A DNA stretch of 64,000 nt, from assembly GCF_000384375.1 (NCBI RefSeq), contig NZ_ARVX01000001.1:1178001-1242000 (forward strand), read 5' to 3'. The notes beneath the pieces are model-generated. The model had not been told where the DNA came from. It worked only from the letters and a program-made list of their open reading frames with translations, and made no database searches. This stretch comes from Methylotenera versatilis 79. Its GTDB lineage: Bacteria > Pseudomonadota > Gammaproteobacteria > Burkholderiales > Methylophilaceae. The translations under genes and the position numbers were made by a program. Positions 8,816 to 17,278 of the stretch are shown in pieces. How positions within the stretch are numbered: the stretch's first letter is position 1; each line of letters starts with the position of its first letter.

Positions 8816-9367
8816 ATGAGTGTAGTTTCAACTAAGACAGCATTAAATAGTTTGCCAAATAATCTAGTAGTCATGGGGCGCGTTGTTGCGCCCTACGGCG
8901 TTTTTGGGTGGCTGAAAGTGCTGCCCGATACTGAAACGTTGGATAGTTTGTTTGATTACGATACTTGGTGGGTTGGTAAAGATGACAGCTGGCGCGAGCT
9001 AGAGGTTATCGAAGCAAAAGTACATAACGATGTATTAGTTGTAAAGTTGCGAGGTGTAGATGACCGTGATGCGGCATTTACTTGCAAAGGTAAACAGGTT
9101 GCCGTACCGCGAGATGCGTTACCTGAAGCGCCAGAAAATGAATATTATTGGTCTGATCTAATCGGGTTAACGGTTAAAAATCAGCAAGAAGTGGTTTTTG
9201 GACAAGTTACAGATGTGTTTGGCACAGGCGCCAACGATGTGATTGTGGTCAATGACGGTGAGTTGAATAGTGAGCGTGAACGCTTGATTCCATTTACACC
9301 GCAAGTGATTGTAGATGTGGATTTAGCTGCAAAAACCATGTTGGTCGATTGGGATGCGGATTTTTAG
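8816..9367 (+). CDS. rimM: Ribosome maturation factor RimM
   Basis: 183 residues. The N-terminal RimM beta-barrel starts with VVMGRVVAPYGVFGWLKVLP, and the C-terminal PRC-barrel contains EYYWSDLIGLTV and ends ERLIPFTPQVIVDVDLAAKTMLVDWDADF-like (key residues: IPF, then W near the end). RimM binds S19 and helps 30S head maturation. It is second in the rpsP operon, and trmD begins 16 bp after its stop. Confidence 0.96.
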   Translation: MSVVSTKTALNSLPNNLVVMGRVVAPYGVFGWLKVLPDTETLDSLFDYDTWWVGKDDSWRELEVIEAKVHNDVLVVKLRGVDDRDAAFTCKGKQVAVPRDALPEAPENEYYWSDLIGLTVKNQQEVVFGQVTDVFGTGANDVIVVNDGELNSERERLIPFTPQVIVDVDLAAKTMLVDWDADF

Positions 9368-9383
9368 CATATAACATTCCATC

Positions 9384-10157
9384 ATGCGCTTTGATGTTAT
9401 TAGCTTGTTTCCCGATATGTTTGATGCAATCAGCCAATATGGCATTACATCACGCGCATTAGAACGCAAGATTTATGCTTTAAATGTGATTAATCCGCGC
9501 GATTTTACTAAGGATAATCACAAAACTGTCGATGACAGACCTTACGGCGGCGGCCCTGGCATGGTTATGTTGGCAGAGCCGTTGGCACAGTCGATTGATT
9601 TGGCGAAAAAAAATCAAGCGGTTTTAGGTGTTAAGTCGCATGTGATTCATTTATCACCACGTGGCGTGCCGTTAAATCACCAAAAAGTGATGCAATTAAG
9701 CCAGCAGCAAGGCTTGATATTGCTGGCAAGTCGCTACGAAGGTGTGGATGAACGCTTATTAAGCGCGCTGGTGGATGAAGAAATATCGATTGGTGATTAT
9801 GTATTAAGTGGCGGCGAATTACCCGCCATGGTGCTAATAGATGCAGTGGTAAGGCAATTACCAGGCGTGTTAGGTGATGCAGATTCGGCAGTAGAAGATT
9901 CCTTTGTGAATGGTTTGCTGGATTATCCGCATTACACCCGACCTGAGGACTTGTATTTAGAAAACATGGAAAATAAAAAGGTGCCAGAAGTATTGTTATC
10001 TGGCAACCATGCAAAGATTAGAGAGTGGCGATTGAAACAATCGTTATTGCTAACAAGGGCGAAACGCCCTGATTTATTGGCCGCAAGGTCGTTGACGAAA
10101 GAGGAAGCACGGCTGCTACAAGAAGGTATTAGAGAGCAGGAACAAGCATCTTCATAA
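9384..10157 (+). CDS. trmD: tRNA (guanine-37-N1)-methyltransferase TrmD
   Basis: 257 residues, the normal length. It begins [16 protein letters not shown] and holds the SPOUT trefoil-knot AdoMet-binding region ([14 protein letters not shown] and [15 protein letters not shown]), plus [12 protein letters not shown]. TrmD forms m1G37 next to the anticodon and prevents +1 frameshifting. It lies in the conserved order after rimM and before rplS, with the rplS Shine-Dalgarno (AAGGAG) directly downstream. Confidence 0.97.
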   Translation: MRFDVISLFPDMFDAISQYGITSRALERKIYALNVINPRDFTKDNHKTVDDRPYGGGPGMVMLAEPLAQSIDLAKKNQAVLGVKSHVIHLSPRGVPLNHQKVMQLSQQQGLILLASRYEGVDERLLSALVDEEISIGDYVLSGGELPAMVLIDAVVRQLPGVLGDADSAVEDSFVNGLLDYPHYTRPEDLYLENMENKKVPEVLLSGNHAKIREWRLKQSLLLTRAKRPDLLAARSLTKEEARLLQEGIREQEQASS

Positions 10158-10173
10158 TTAAAAGGAGCACAAA

Positions 10174-10569
10174 GTGGCAGATATTATTAAAATGTTAGAA
10201 ACGGAAGAAATTGCGCGTTTAGGCAAAAAGATTCCAACTTTCGCACCAGGCGATACCGTTATTGTCGGCGTGAACGTAGTGGAAGGTACACGTAAACGTG
10301 TGCAGGCTTATGAAGGCGTTGTGATTGCAATTCGTAATCGTGGTCTTAACTCATCATTTATCGTGCGTAAAATCTCATCTGGTGAAGGTGTAGAGCGTAC
10401 ATTCCAAACTTACTCACCGTTAATCGCTTCAATCGAAGTAAAACGTCGTGGTGATGTTCGTCGTGCGAAACTTTACTACTTACGTGAACGTTCAGGTAAA
10501 TCTGCACGTATTAAAGAAAAATTAGTTGCGCGTGAAAAAGAAATTCTAGCACCGGAAGTAAAAGCGTAA
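10174..10569 (+). CDS. rplS: 50S ribosomal protein L19
   Basis: 131 residues with the L19 signature [29 protein letters not shown] (motif core: [16 protein letters not shown]). L19 sits at the 30S-50S interface. The start is GTG at 10174, preceded by AAGGAG at good spacing. It is the last gene of the operon and is followed by a strong terminator. Confidence 0.97.
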   Translation: MADIIKMLETEEIARLGKKIPTFAPGDTVIVGVNVVEGTRKRVQAYEGVVIAIRNRGLNSSFIVRKISSGEGVERTFQTYSPLIASIEVKRRGDVRRAKLYYLRERSGKSARIKEKLVAREKEILAPEVKA

Positions 10570-10618
10570 AACAGCAGAATAATTGCTGTATTCAGTTAGA
10601 CTTTTGACTGATTATTTT

Positions 10619-10657
10619 AAAGCCTTAAACAATGTAAATTGTTTAAGGCTTTTTTAT
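10619..10657 (+). terminator. Terminator of the rpsP-rplS operon
   Basis: A perfect 15-bp stem, AAAGCCTTAAACAAT / ATTGTTTAAGGCTTT, with a GTAA tetraloop and a following T-run (TTTTTTATT). This is one of the strongest intrinsic terminators in the window. Confidence 0.9.
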
Positions 10658-10710
10658 TGGCTTTTGTTTTTTTATTTGCTTTCGCTTTAAGGTTTAAGTT
10701 AAATTAGCGT

Positions 10711-11277
10711 ATGCAAAATAAAAGCCTATCGCAAGCTACAAAAAATAAACGCCCATTACAATACGATGCGATAGTGACTGCGCCATTTGGTGCTGTTGGT
10801 ATTGCGATACAAGGCGTACAAGTCGCTATTGAACTGCTATCTCATCAGCATGATGCCAAGCCAGCGGTACATAAATTAACATCGCAGGTTGCCAACCAAA
10901 TTGTCGCCTATTTTGCCAATGCACATAACGACTTTAATTTACCACTTATTTACAAAGGTACGCCGTTTCAACGCCGTGTATGGCAAGCCATTAGCGCGAT
11001 TCCTTGTGGGCGAGTGCTCACTTACGGCGAAATCGCTTTGCAGATTGGTTCTGGCCCGCGCGCCGTTGCCAATGCTTGCGGCGCAAATAATTTACCATTG
11101 GTGATTCCATGTCATCGTGTGGTGGCAAAAAATGGCCTCGGTGGATTTATGCAGGGCAGCAAAGATGGCACTAAAATTAAAAAATGGCTGCTTAAGCATG
11201 AAGGTGTGCAGATTAAATCCAGCCAAAAAGCAAAACCAGTAAAAGCAAAAGCCGTCAAAAAGGTGTCGTTAGTTTGA
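10711..11277 (+). CDS. ogt: Methylated-DNA--protein-cysteine methyltransferase
   Basis: 188 residues. The catalytic motif VIPCHRVV lies near residue 133, preceded by the DNA-binding helix region GSGPRAVANACGANNLP and by RVWQAISAIPCGRVLTYGEIA. The protein transfers the methyl from O6-methylguanine to its own cysteine. The C-terminal 20 residues are a Lys/Ala-rich tail (KAKPVKAKAVKK) not needed by the fold. No AraC-type Ada domain is present. The stop at 11277 is 14 bp before the xerD start. Confidence 0.92.
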   Translation: MQNKSLSQATKNKRPLQYDAIVTAPFGAVGIAIQGVQVAIELLSHQHDAKPAVHKLTSQVANQIVAYFANAHNDFNLPLIYKGTPFQRRVWQAISAIPCGRVLTYGEIALQIGSGPRAVANACGANNLPLVIPCHRVVAKNGLGGFMQGSKDGTKIKKWLLKHEGVQIKSSQKAKPVKAKAVKKVSLV

Positions 11278-11290
11278 AAGACATGCCGAC

Positions 11291-12226
11291 TTGAAAGATA
11301 TTGCTACCAATAATGATGCCGATAAAAATAAAACAGAGATTAACGGCGCAAGCCAAATAGATACTTTTATTGATCATCTTTGGCTAGAAGATGGCTTATC
11401 TAAAAATACGTTAGAAAGCTACCGTGCCGATTTAAACCAATTTAATATTTGGCTAAACAAGCAAGAAGTTGACCTTCTCATAATCAGCCAAACGAATATT
11501 CAACAATATTTAGCGGTTAAGTTTCCACAAAGCAAACCACGCAGTATTACCCGATTAATTGCCAGCCTGCGGCGGTTTTATCGTTATGCATTGCGTGAGC
11601 ATCTGATTGAAGTAGATCCAACGCTGCAAATCGAATCGCCCAAATTGCCACGCAGTTTACCCAAAAGTTTAAATGAGCAAGAAGTGTCCGATTTGCTGAA
11701 TGCGCCTGATATTAATCAACACATTGGTTTGCGCGATAGGGCGATGTTGGAATTGCTCTATGCTAGCGGCCTGCGCGTTTCAGAGTTGGTGACGGTTAAC
11801 GTGAATGAAGTCAGCACGCAAGATGGCGTGGTGCGCGTGACGGGTAAAGGTAGCAAAACGCGCTTGGTGCCGATGGGCGAAGAAGCGGCGGATTGGATCG
11901 ACAAATACCTCAAATATGCGCGACCAGAAATTTTGCAGAAACGGGTGTGCGATGCCTTATTTGTGACGAATCGTGCCGAAATGATGACGCGCCAAGCGTT
12001 TTGGTATTTGATTAAACGTTATGCGTTAATCGCTGGCATCACTAAACACATGAGCCCGCATGTATTGCGTCATGCATTTGCCACACATTTGCTTAATCAC
12101 GGCGCAGATTTGCGCGTAGTGCAGATGCTACTGGGACATTCGGATATTTCGACAACGCAGATTTATACGCATGTGGCGCGGGAGCGTTTAAAACAATTAC
12201 ATTCAGTGCATCATCCACGCGGTTAG
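11291..12226 (+). CDS. xerD: Site-specific tyrosine recombinase XerD
   Basis: 311 residues. The N-terminal SAM-like core-binding domain (IDTFIDHLWLEDGLSKNTL...) is followed by the catalytic domain with R (ASGLRVSE), K (GKGSKTRLVP), HXXR (SPHVLRHAFATHLL), H (LLGHSDISTTQIY) and the Tyr nucleophile in IYTHV. XerD with XerC resolves chromosome dimers at dif. The start is TTG with GAAAG about 10 nt upstream; no ATG is available before the conserved N-terminus. An odd lead of about 20 Asp/Asn/Lys residues precedes the domain. Confidence 0.95.
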   Translation: MKDIATNNDADKNKTEINGASQIDTFIDHLWLEDGLSKNTLESYRADLNQFNIWLNKQEVDLLIISQTNIQQYLAVKFPQSKPRSITRLIASLRRFYRYALREHLIEVDPTLQIESPKLPRSLPKSLNEQEVSDLLNAPDINQHIGLRDRAMLELLYASGLRVSELVTVNVNEVSTQDGVVRVTGKGSKTRLVPMGEEAADWIDKYLKYARPEILQKRVCDALFVTNRAEMMTRQAFWYLIKRYALIAGITKHMSPHVLRHAFATHLLNHGADLRVVQMLLGHSDISTTQIYTHVARERLKQLHSVHHPRG

Positions 12227-12492
12227 TTGGGACTTAACACATTATTTTGGTCGAAATTTTCAATCACTGTATTTTCAATTACGGTGCCGCTATCCCAAGC
12301 ATCCACAATTTCTTTGGCTTTTGCATAATCTGAATCGCTCACGTTTACGGTGACTAAGCCAATAGCGGGTATTTCACCAACTCCGCCTTGGAGGTAGTCG
12401 CCGAAAACATAGGCGGGAATTTCTTGTTGTTCTAATAAGTTTTTGATTAGATAAGCTTCGATACTGTTTGCGGCGTTGTAGATAACTATCAT
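12223..12492 (-). CDS. DUF2007-type small protein
   Basis: 89 residues. MIVIYNAANSIEAYLIKNLLEQQEIPAYVFG... matches the pattern of the DUF2007 family (a small beta-alpha-beta fold with the conserved hydrophobic-A-E/x-A-x-x-x-x-x-L-L-E layout). The family is described as possibly signal transducing because of its likeness to P-II, but function is unproven. The gene converges on xerD and the two overlap by 4 bp at their stops. Confidence 0.75.
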   Translation of the reverse strand: MIVIYNAANSIEAYLIKNLLEQQEIPAYVFGDYLQGGVGEIPAIGLVTVNVSDSDYAKAKEIVDAWDSGTVIENTVIENFDQNNVLSPN

Positions 12493-12515
12493 TTTTAGGC
12501 CTTTCTATTTAGTTA

Positions 12516-12721
12516 AGTAACTTTTCGCCATTAGGCGACCCTATTTTTTTGCTCAGCCAAAAGAAATAGGGGAAAGAAAAGGCTGCCCCACACCACGGCC
12601 TTCGGCTACCCTGCGCTACTCATCAATAAAGGCGTCTGCGGAACTCGCGCTTTCAGCACTCAAACAGTCCTCGACGAAATCCCCTTTACTAATTGCGTTG
12701 CTCGGCGTGGCGCAAGGGGGT
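12516..12721. repeat. Probable dispersed intergenic repeat
   Basis: This stretch differs in texture from its surroundings: GC-richer, starting TTCGCCATTAGGCGACCC, with AGCCAAAAGAAATAGGGG and CACACCACGGCCTTCGG blocks. It matches the style of dispersed non-coding repeats I know from many beta- and gammaproteobacterial genomes, which often produce spurious short ORFs rich in Arg and Pro. Only one copy lies in this window, so repetition itself cannot be shown here. It abuts the NERD-domain gene and may mark an insertion boundary. Confidence 0.5.
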
Positions 12722-13744
12722 TTAACTGTTAAGGTGAAACAGCTCAGAAGTATTGCATGTCGAGCATTCTGCAAAAAACTGTTTTTTATCTTTGCGTATC
12801 TTCAACGTTCTTTTGCAAACATGGCAAGTAGCTGTTATCGGGCAATTCTTGCTACAATTTAGGCATTTAAAATAATAGTTAACACCATATTTAATTTCAA
12901 TTTTATTAGACTTGCAGTGCAAACAACTATGCTCAAACATAATTTCTGGCGTACTAAATGCACTAGAAATTTTCTCGAGTATTCCTGTGACGGTTTTCTT
13001 TTTATTGAAAGGATTGTGTGTTGATATTTCTTGTTTAATTTCAGGCGTTAGTTTTATCTTAGTAATTTCATTTTTTACTTTTTCTGGTGGTTCGTAAATT
13101 GGAATACTCGAATCAATCTCCGCTTTTTTTTGAAACGGCTTATGATTTTTAACTAAGTGCTCTGCTAGTTTCGTTTTATTTATATCTGATAATACAAAAT
13201 CATCAGGTGATGCACTTTTAGCTCTACTGAGCACAATTTCTTTAATTCTGTCGTCGACTTGGTCTGCTTTGCAAACTTCAGGATAAAGAATGCGTTTATG
13301 CGCTATAAACTCACCAGAATCGGAAATACTAACTAATACATCAATTGGGAATTTTTCTAAAACTTTGCGTGTATTTTCTTTGGATGAATTTAATAATACG
13401 CGCTTTAAAGTTTGCCCTTGCAATTGAGCCTGCTTAATTGGATTTTGCATGCCTTTGCTTTGATTGCTATACCATCTAAGCCATTGTCCATCTTCTTTAA
13501 CTTGAAGCTTGCCTGCAACGCTCTTACTTTCAATGATGATTAATCCAAACTGATGAATCAGCAAGTGATCCATTTGAGCAGTAATTCCATCTTCAAACTC
13601 CAAGCGTAAATCATGTAGTATTAATAGCTTTGGTTCGTCACCGAAAGCCATTTTAAGATAATAGGCGACTTTTCTTTCTGCATCGTGACCTGCTTTTTCA
13701 AATTTATCCAGAGGAGCTGGATTGAGATTTTCTTTAACTATCAT
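12722..13744 (-). CDS. NERD-domain protein with C-terminal zinc ribbons
   Basis: 340 residues. The N-terminal NERD (nuclease-related) domain, about 15-135, shows the nuclease-like core D...QMDHLLIHQFGLIIIESKS, with acidic residues and the ESK triad expected of a PD-(D/E)XK-like fold. A charged linker follows. The C-terminus (about 270-335) has three to four CXXC pairs (CLHC, CLNC, CHVC, CSTC), resembling topoisomerase-type zinc ribbons. The family is linked to DNA processing, and its role here is unknown. The gene is AT-richer than its neighbours and flanked by a probable dispersed repeat, so it may be acquired. Confidence 0.8.
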   Translation of the reverse strand: MIVKENLNPAPLDKFEKAGHDAERKVAYYLKMAFGDEPKLLILHDLRLEFEDGITAQMDHLLIHQFGLIIIESKSVAGKLQVKEDGQWLRWYSNQSKGMQNPIKQAQLQGQTLKRVLLNSSKENTRKVLEKFPIDVLVSISDSGEFIAHKRILYPEVCKADQVDDRIKEIVLSRAKSASPDDFVLSDINKTKLAEHLVKNHKPFQKKAEIDSSIPIYEPPEKVKNEITKIKLTPEIKQEISTHNPFNKKKTVTGILEKISSAFSTPEIMFEHSCLHCKSNKIEIKYGVNYYFKCLNCSKNCPITATCHVCKRTLKIRKDKKQFFAECSTCNTSELFHLNS

Positions 13745-13790
13745 GATTTTTATTTTCTCTTATTGTTAATAATTAGTTAGATATTATTAA

Positions 13791-14141
13791 TTAAAGCTTT
13801 CTTTCAATCACAACCCCTAAAGCCTTCAATCCCGGCAATATCCCAGGTTTAGCCACTCTTATTTTCACACTTAACCCTCCAAATTCATTCAAAATCAATT
13901 GGCAAATATGTTCTGCTAATGCTTCTACCAATTTAAAGCTATTCTGGCTTAATGTTTCGCGTATACGTGCTACTACGGTGCCGTAATCGATGGTGTCGTC
14001 TATGGAATCGCTTTTGCAGGATTTGCTTAAATCGATGCCGATTTCAATATCCAGAATAATCGTTTGCGCGACCAAGCGCTCCCAGTCGGGTACGCCGAGT
14101 TTGGTTTGTACTTTTACTTGCTCTAAAAATATGGTGTCCAT
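13791..14141 (-). CDS. folB: Dihydroneopterin aldolase FolB
   Basis: 116 residues, normal for FolB. MDTIFLEQVKVQTKLGVPDWER carries the conserved G(V/I)xxWER substrate-site segment; DTIDYGTV and the catalytic lysine region KPGIL are present. The enzyme cleaves dihydroneopterin to 6-hydroxymethyl-dihydropterin in folate synthesis. It is divergent from plsY (52 bp apart), an arrangement common in proteobacteria. Confidence 0.95.
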   Translation of the reverse strand: MDTIFLEQVKVQTKLGVPDWERLVAQTIILDIEIGIDLSKSCKSDSIDDTIDYGTVVARIRETLSQNSFKLVEALAEHICQLILNEFGGLSVKIRVAKPGILPGLKALGVVIERKL

Positions 14142-14193
14142 GATTTTTGCGATGGTTTAGAATAGGTGTAGTTAGATTTTAGAGCATCTTAAT

Positions 14194-14811
14194 ATGTATG
14201 AGTTAGGTTTTATTCCTGTCACCCTCATCCCAATCGTCTGGATTGTGGCAGCTTATCTGATTGGTTCCATCGCGTTTGGTATCTTGATTAGCAAGTTATT
14301 CGGCTTGCCAGATCCACGCACGGTAGGTAGTGGCAATATCGGCGCGACTAATGTTGCACGTAGCGGTAAAAAACTACCTGCGATTTTAACGTTGTTGGGC
14401 GATGCATTTAAAGGCTGGTTGCCAGTTTGGCTGGCTTTGCAATCGGGCATGTTAATGTGGGTGGTGGCTTGTGTTGGATTAGCTGTATTTTTTGGGCATT
14501 TATTCCCGATTTTTCACCGCTTTAAGGGTGGAAAAGGCGTGGCAACTGCGCTGGGAGTTATGCTGGCAATCTCGTTGATGCTTGGTTTAGCGGCTTTAAT
14601 CACGTGGGTAATTGTATTTGCAATCTCGCGTTACTCATCACTGGCAGCGATTGTTGCGGCGGTTTTATCTCCGCTGTACGCGTGGGTTTTATTGCCTTAC
14701 AAAGATTATGTGATCATGATGTTTGTGATTGCCGTGATGCTGGTTTGGCGCCATAGAATCAATATTCAAAAGCTTTTAGCCGGTACAGAATCGGGTTTTG
14801 GCAAGAAATAA
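14194..14811 (+). CDS. plsY: Glycerol-3-phosphate acyltransferase PlsY
   Basis: 205 residues with about five membrane helices. All three PlsY motifs are present: GSGNIGATNVARSGKK near 48, HLFPIFHRFKGGKGVAT near 104, and the C-terminal VWRHRINIQKLLAGTE. PlsY acylates glycerol-3-phosphate from acyl-phosphate at the inner membrane, the first step of phospholipid synthesis. It is divergent from folB and convergent with tsaD, with a long inverted repeat between plsY and tsaD. Confidence 0.96.
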   Translation: MYELGFIPVTLIPIVWIVAAYLIGSIAFGILISKLFGLPDPRTVGSGNIGATNVARSGKKLPAILTLLGDAFKGWLPVWLALQSGMLMWVVACVGLAVFFGHLFPIFHRFKGGKGVATALGVMLAISLMLGLAALITWVIVFAISRYSSLAAIVAAVLSPLYAWVLLPYKDYVIMMFVIAVMLVWRHRINIQKLLAGTESGFGKK

Positions 14812-14815
14812 CCGT

Positions 14816-14852
14816 TAACTAAGTTAACCATAAAAAATGGTTAACTTAGTTA
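14816..14852. terminator. Inverted repeat between plsY and tsaD
   Basis: A perfect 16-bp inverted repeat, TAACTAAGTTAACCAT / ATGGTTAACTTAGTTA, around an AAAAA loop. It sits between two converging genes and probably terminates both, although T-runs on either side are weak. Confidence 0.65.
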
Positions 14853-14872
14853 TTACGGCGTTTTGTAGTTTA

Positions 14873-15937
14873 TTAAGGCGATTGTAGTTCGGCCAAATCC
14901 CATCTCGGTTTTACATTCACGCTGTAAGTTTGTTGCGCTTTTTTTAATTGTTTCGATTCCAATTCCGCTAGTCGCATTGCTTCAAGTCGCATCGCGCCCG
15001 CAAACGCAATCATCGCGCCGTTATCGGTACAAAACTCTAAGCGCGGATAGCTTACTTTACATAATTTACGTTTAGTCGCTGCATTCAATCGTTCGCGTAG
15101 CCTGGTGTTAGCGCCAACGCCGCCAGAAACTACTAAATTATCTAAACCAGTTTCGCGCAATGCGCTCATGCATTTGGTAGTGAGAATTTCAGTCACTGAC
15201 TCTTGAAACTCCCAAGCAATATCGGCTTTAACCGTATCTGTTAATGGCTGATTATTATTCGCCAAAGTTAATACGGCTGTTTTTAATCCGCTGAAACTAA
15301 AATTTAAATCGCCACTGTTTAGCATGGGGCGTGGTAATTTAAATTTTGCGTTGCCATGATTTGAATTAGACCGGTCTGCGAGCTTGGCTAATGCTGGGCC
15401 ACCCGGATAACCCAAGCCTAGCAATTTAGCCGTTTTATCAAATGCTTCGCCAGCTGCGTCATCTAGCGTATCACCTAATAATTGATATTGCCCGATGCCA
15501 TCAACGCGCATCAGTTGACTGTGACCACCAGAAACCAGCAGCGCGACAAATGGAAACTGTGGTGGATTTTCTTCTAATAAAGGTGCGAGTAAATGCCCTT
15601 CTAGATGATGAACGCCAATGCTTGGCACATTCAGCGCAAAAGCCAGCGATTGCGCAATGCTTGTGCCAACGAGTAACGCGCCTGCCAAACCCGGGCCTTG
15701 TGTGTAAACGATACCGTCAATATCGGCCAGCGTTTTATTGGCTTGTTTTAATGCGATTTCTGTTAATGGCAAAGCGCGGCGAATATGGTCGCGCGACGCG
15801 AGTTCTGGTACAACGCCACCGAACTCTGCGTGCATGGCAACTTGTGAATGTAGCGCGTGCGCTAATAAACCGTGTTGCGTATCGTAAAGCGCAACGCCTG
15901 TTTCGTCGCAAGATGATTCGAAGCCTAAAACCAACAA
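14873..15937 (-). CDS. tsaD: tRNA N6-adenosine threonylcarbamoyltransferase TsaD
   Basis: 354 residues from the chosen TTG at 15937. The open frame reaches a further TTG at 15967, but AGGA lies 8 nt before 15937, and starting there gives [14 protein letters not shown], the family N-terminus. Metal-binding HHLEGH and the ASKHA nucleotide-fold motifs ([19 protein letters not shown]) are present. TsaD transfers threonylcarbamoyl from TsaC product to A37 of ANN-decoding tRNAs, which would include the tRNA-Ile encoded further on. The gene is divergent from rpsU, the usual order in proteobacteria. Confidence 0.95.
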   Translation of the reverse strand: MLVLGFESSCDETGVALYDTQHGLLAHALHSQVAMHAEFGGVVPELASRDHIRRALPLTEIALKQANKTLADIDGIVYTQGPGLAGALLVGTSIAQSLAFALNVPSIGVHHLEGHLLAPLLEENPPQFPFVALLVSGGHSQLMRVDGIGQYQLLGDTLDDAAGEAFDKTAKLLGLGYPGGPALAKLADRSNSNHGNAKFKLPRPMLNSGDLNFSFSGLKTAVLTLANNNQPLTDTVKADIAWEFQESVTEILTTKCMSALRETGLDNLVVSGGVGANTRLRERLNAATKRKLCKVSYPRLEFCTDNGAMIAFAGAMRLEAMRLAELESKQLKKAQQTYSVNVKPRWDLAELQSP

Positions 15938-16024
15938 ATGATTATTCCTAACGTGAATGGGTGGCAAATATGTGTGGTATTTTTAATTAACTTGCACCAT
16001 TTACAATGTAAATGCACAAAATCA

Positions 16025-16053
16025 TTGAACAAAAGCAATTATACGATTAAAAT
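16025..16053 (+). promoter_or_regulatory. Sigma-70 promoter for rpsU
   Basis: TTGAAC, a 17-bp spacer, then TAAAAT at 16048-16053. It lies in the tsaD-rpsU divergent gap, about 75 bp before the rpsU start. GAGAG precedes the rpsU ATG as a Shine-Dalgarno. Confidence 0.6.
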
Positions 16054-16126
16054 GGCGGACTTTTCTTGAGTTTCTGAACAGAAGCTTAAGTATTATTTTA
16101 AAGTAATTGCCGATAAGAGAGAATGA

Positions 16127-16339
16127 ATGTCTAGTGTACGTGTAAAAGAAAATGAGCCGTTTGACGTTGCATTACGCCGTTTTAAACGCCTAATTGAAAA
16201 AACAGGTTTGTTAAACGATCTTCGCGCGCGCGAATTTTACGAAAAACCAACTTGGGAACGTAAACGTAAAGCTGCTGCCGCTGTTAAGCGCCAATATCGC
16301 CGTTTACGCAATCAAACATTACCAGCAAAACTTTATTAA
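16127..16339 (+). CDS. rpsU: 30S ribosomal protein S21
   Basis: 70 residues, typical S21: [18 protein letters not shown] followed by the basic C-terminal half [16 protein letters not shown]21 helps 30S initiation. It opens the macromolecular-synthesis block rpsU-dnaG-rpoD, here with two extra small genes before dnaG. Confidence 0.97.
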   Translation: MSSVRVKENEPFDVALRRFKRLIEKTGLLNDLRAREFYEKPTWERKRKAAAAVKRQYRRLRNQTLPAKLY

Positions 16340-16361
16340 GCTTTTTGCTTAATTAAACAGT

Positions 16362-16685
16362 ATGGCTGAAAATAATGTAGCGGACAGCAAAGCCGCTGAC
16401 ACAGCAGCAAATGAAGTACCTGCATTTTTGCATATTGCGGATCGATTTATTGGGCTGGCTAACGAGCAAGCACAACAAAATGATATCTCAACTGCGAGTG
16501 CAGGTTTTTTATATGCTAACGCGCGTTTTACCGCATTTTTAGTGGCTTCTCAGTGTGGAACTGCTGAAGCGCTTGAGGCAGAAAAAGCTGCAGCTATTGA
16601 GTATTTTGTGAATCAATATGCGCAAGCGCTTACTAGTAATATTACCGATTACGAAAAAAACTTTGCGCAATACTTCAGTAAGTAA
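16362..16685 (+). CDS. DUF3144-family protein
   Basis: 107 residues, no signal peptide or membrane segment. A short acidic/Ala lead is followed by FLHIADRFIGLANEQA..., ...ASAGFLYANARFTAFLVAS... and ...YFVNQYAQALTSNITDYEKNF, the pattern of the DUF3144 family (all-helical, unknown function). It lies 22 bp after rpsU and 6 bp before yqeY, so it is co-transcribed. Confidence 0.75.
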   Translation: MAENNVADSKAADTAANEVPAFLHIADRFIGLANEQAQQNDISTASAGFLYANARFTAFLVASQCGTAEALEAEKAAAIEYFVNQYAQALTSNITDYEKNFAQYFSK

Positions 16686-16691
16686 GCTGTA

Positions 16692-17135
16692 ATGACTTTA
16701 AAAACCCAGATTTCTGAAGATATGAAAACCGCCATGCGCGCTAAAGATAGCGTGCGTTTAGGTACAATCCGCTTGTTGCAATCCGCTATCAAACAGCGTG
16801 AAGTGGATGAGCGAATTGAATTAAATGATGGTGATGTGATTGCTGTTATTGAAAAAATGCTCAAACAGCGCCGCGATTCGATTGCTGCGTTTGAATCTGC
16901 TAACAGAACCGATTTAGCTGATATTGAAAAATTTGAAGTCACTGTATTGCAAGGTTATTTACCACAGCAATTAACCGAAGATGAAATCAAAGTCATTTTG
17001 GATAAAGTTGTGGCTGATACAGGTGCTGAAGGTGTTAAAGATATGGGCAAGGTAATGGCGGCGATTAAGCCGCTGGTTGCAGGCAAGGCTGAAATGGGCA
17101 AAGTATCGGGGTTAATCAAAGCGCGATTGGCTTAA
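16692..17135 (+). CDS. yqeY: GatB/YqeY domain protein
   Basis: 147 residues, the usual YqeY length: MTLKTQISEDMKTAMRAKDSVRLGTIRLL, KMLKQRRDSIAAFESANR and the C-terminal MGKVMAAIKPLVAGKAEMGKVSGLI. The fold matches the tRNA-binding tail of amidotransferase GatB, but the role of the free protein is not settled. The gene commonly lies between rpsU and dnaG. A terminator follows. Confidence 0.92.
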   Translation: MTLKTQISEDMKTAMRAKDSVRLGTIRLLQSAIKQREVDERIELNDGDVIAVIEKMLKQRRDSIAAFESANRTDLADIEKFEVTVLQGYLPQQLTEDEIKVILDKVVADTGAEGVKDMGKVMAAIKPLVAGKAEMGKVSGLIKARLA

Positions 17136-17175
17136 GTTTAAGATGCTAAGTTTGACCAAAAAGTAGAAAAAAATT

Positions 17176-17200
17176 AAAGGAGCGAAAGCTCCTTTTTTGT
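17176..17200 (+). terminator. Terminator between yqeY and dnaG
   Basis: Stem AAAGGAGC / GCTCCTTT with a GAAA tetraloop and a run of T (TTTTTTG). It separates the ribosomal part of the block from dnaG-rpoD, leaving about 80 bp for a dnaG promoter. Confidence 0.85.
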
Positions 17201-17278
17201 TTTCCAATTGAGCTAGAATTATTAATTCGATTATTCACACATTCGTGTGGCAATTACAGTAAATGGCGTAGATGCATT

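Noticed and set aside
11291-12226. XerD gene as phage integrase tied to the tRNA scar
   Set aside because: The sequence is an ordinary chromosomal XerD, 9 kb away from the tRNA and within housekeeping genes.
14873-15967. TTG at 15967 as tsaD start
   Set aside because: No Shine-Dalgarno, and ten extra residues before the conserved [13 protein letters not shown]; the TTG at 15937 has AGGA at 8 nt.
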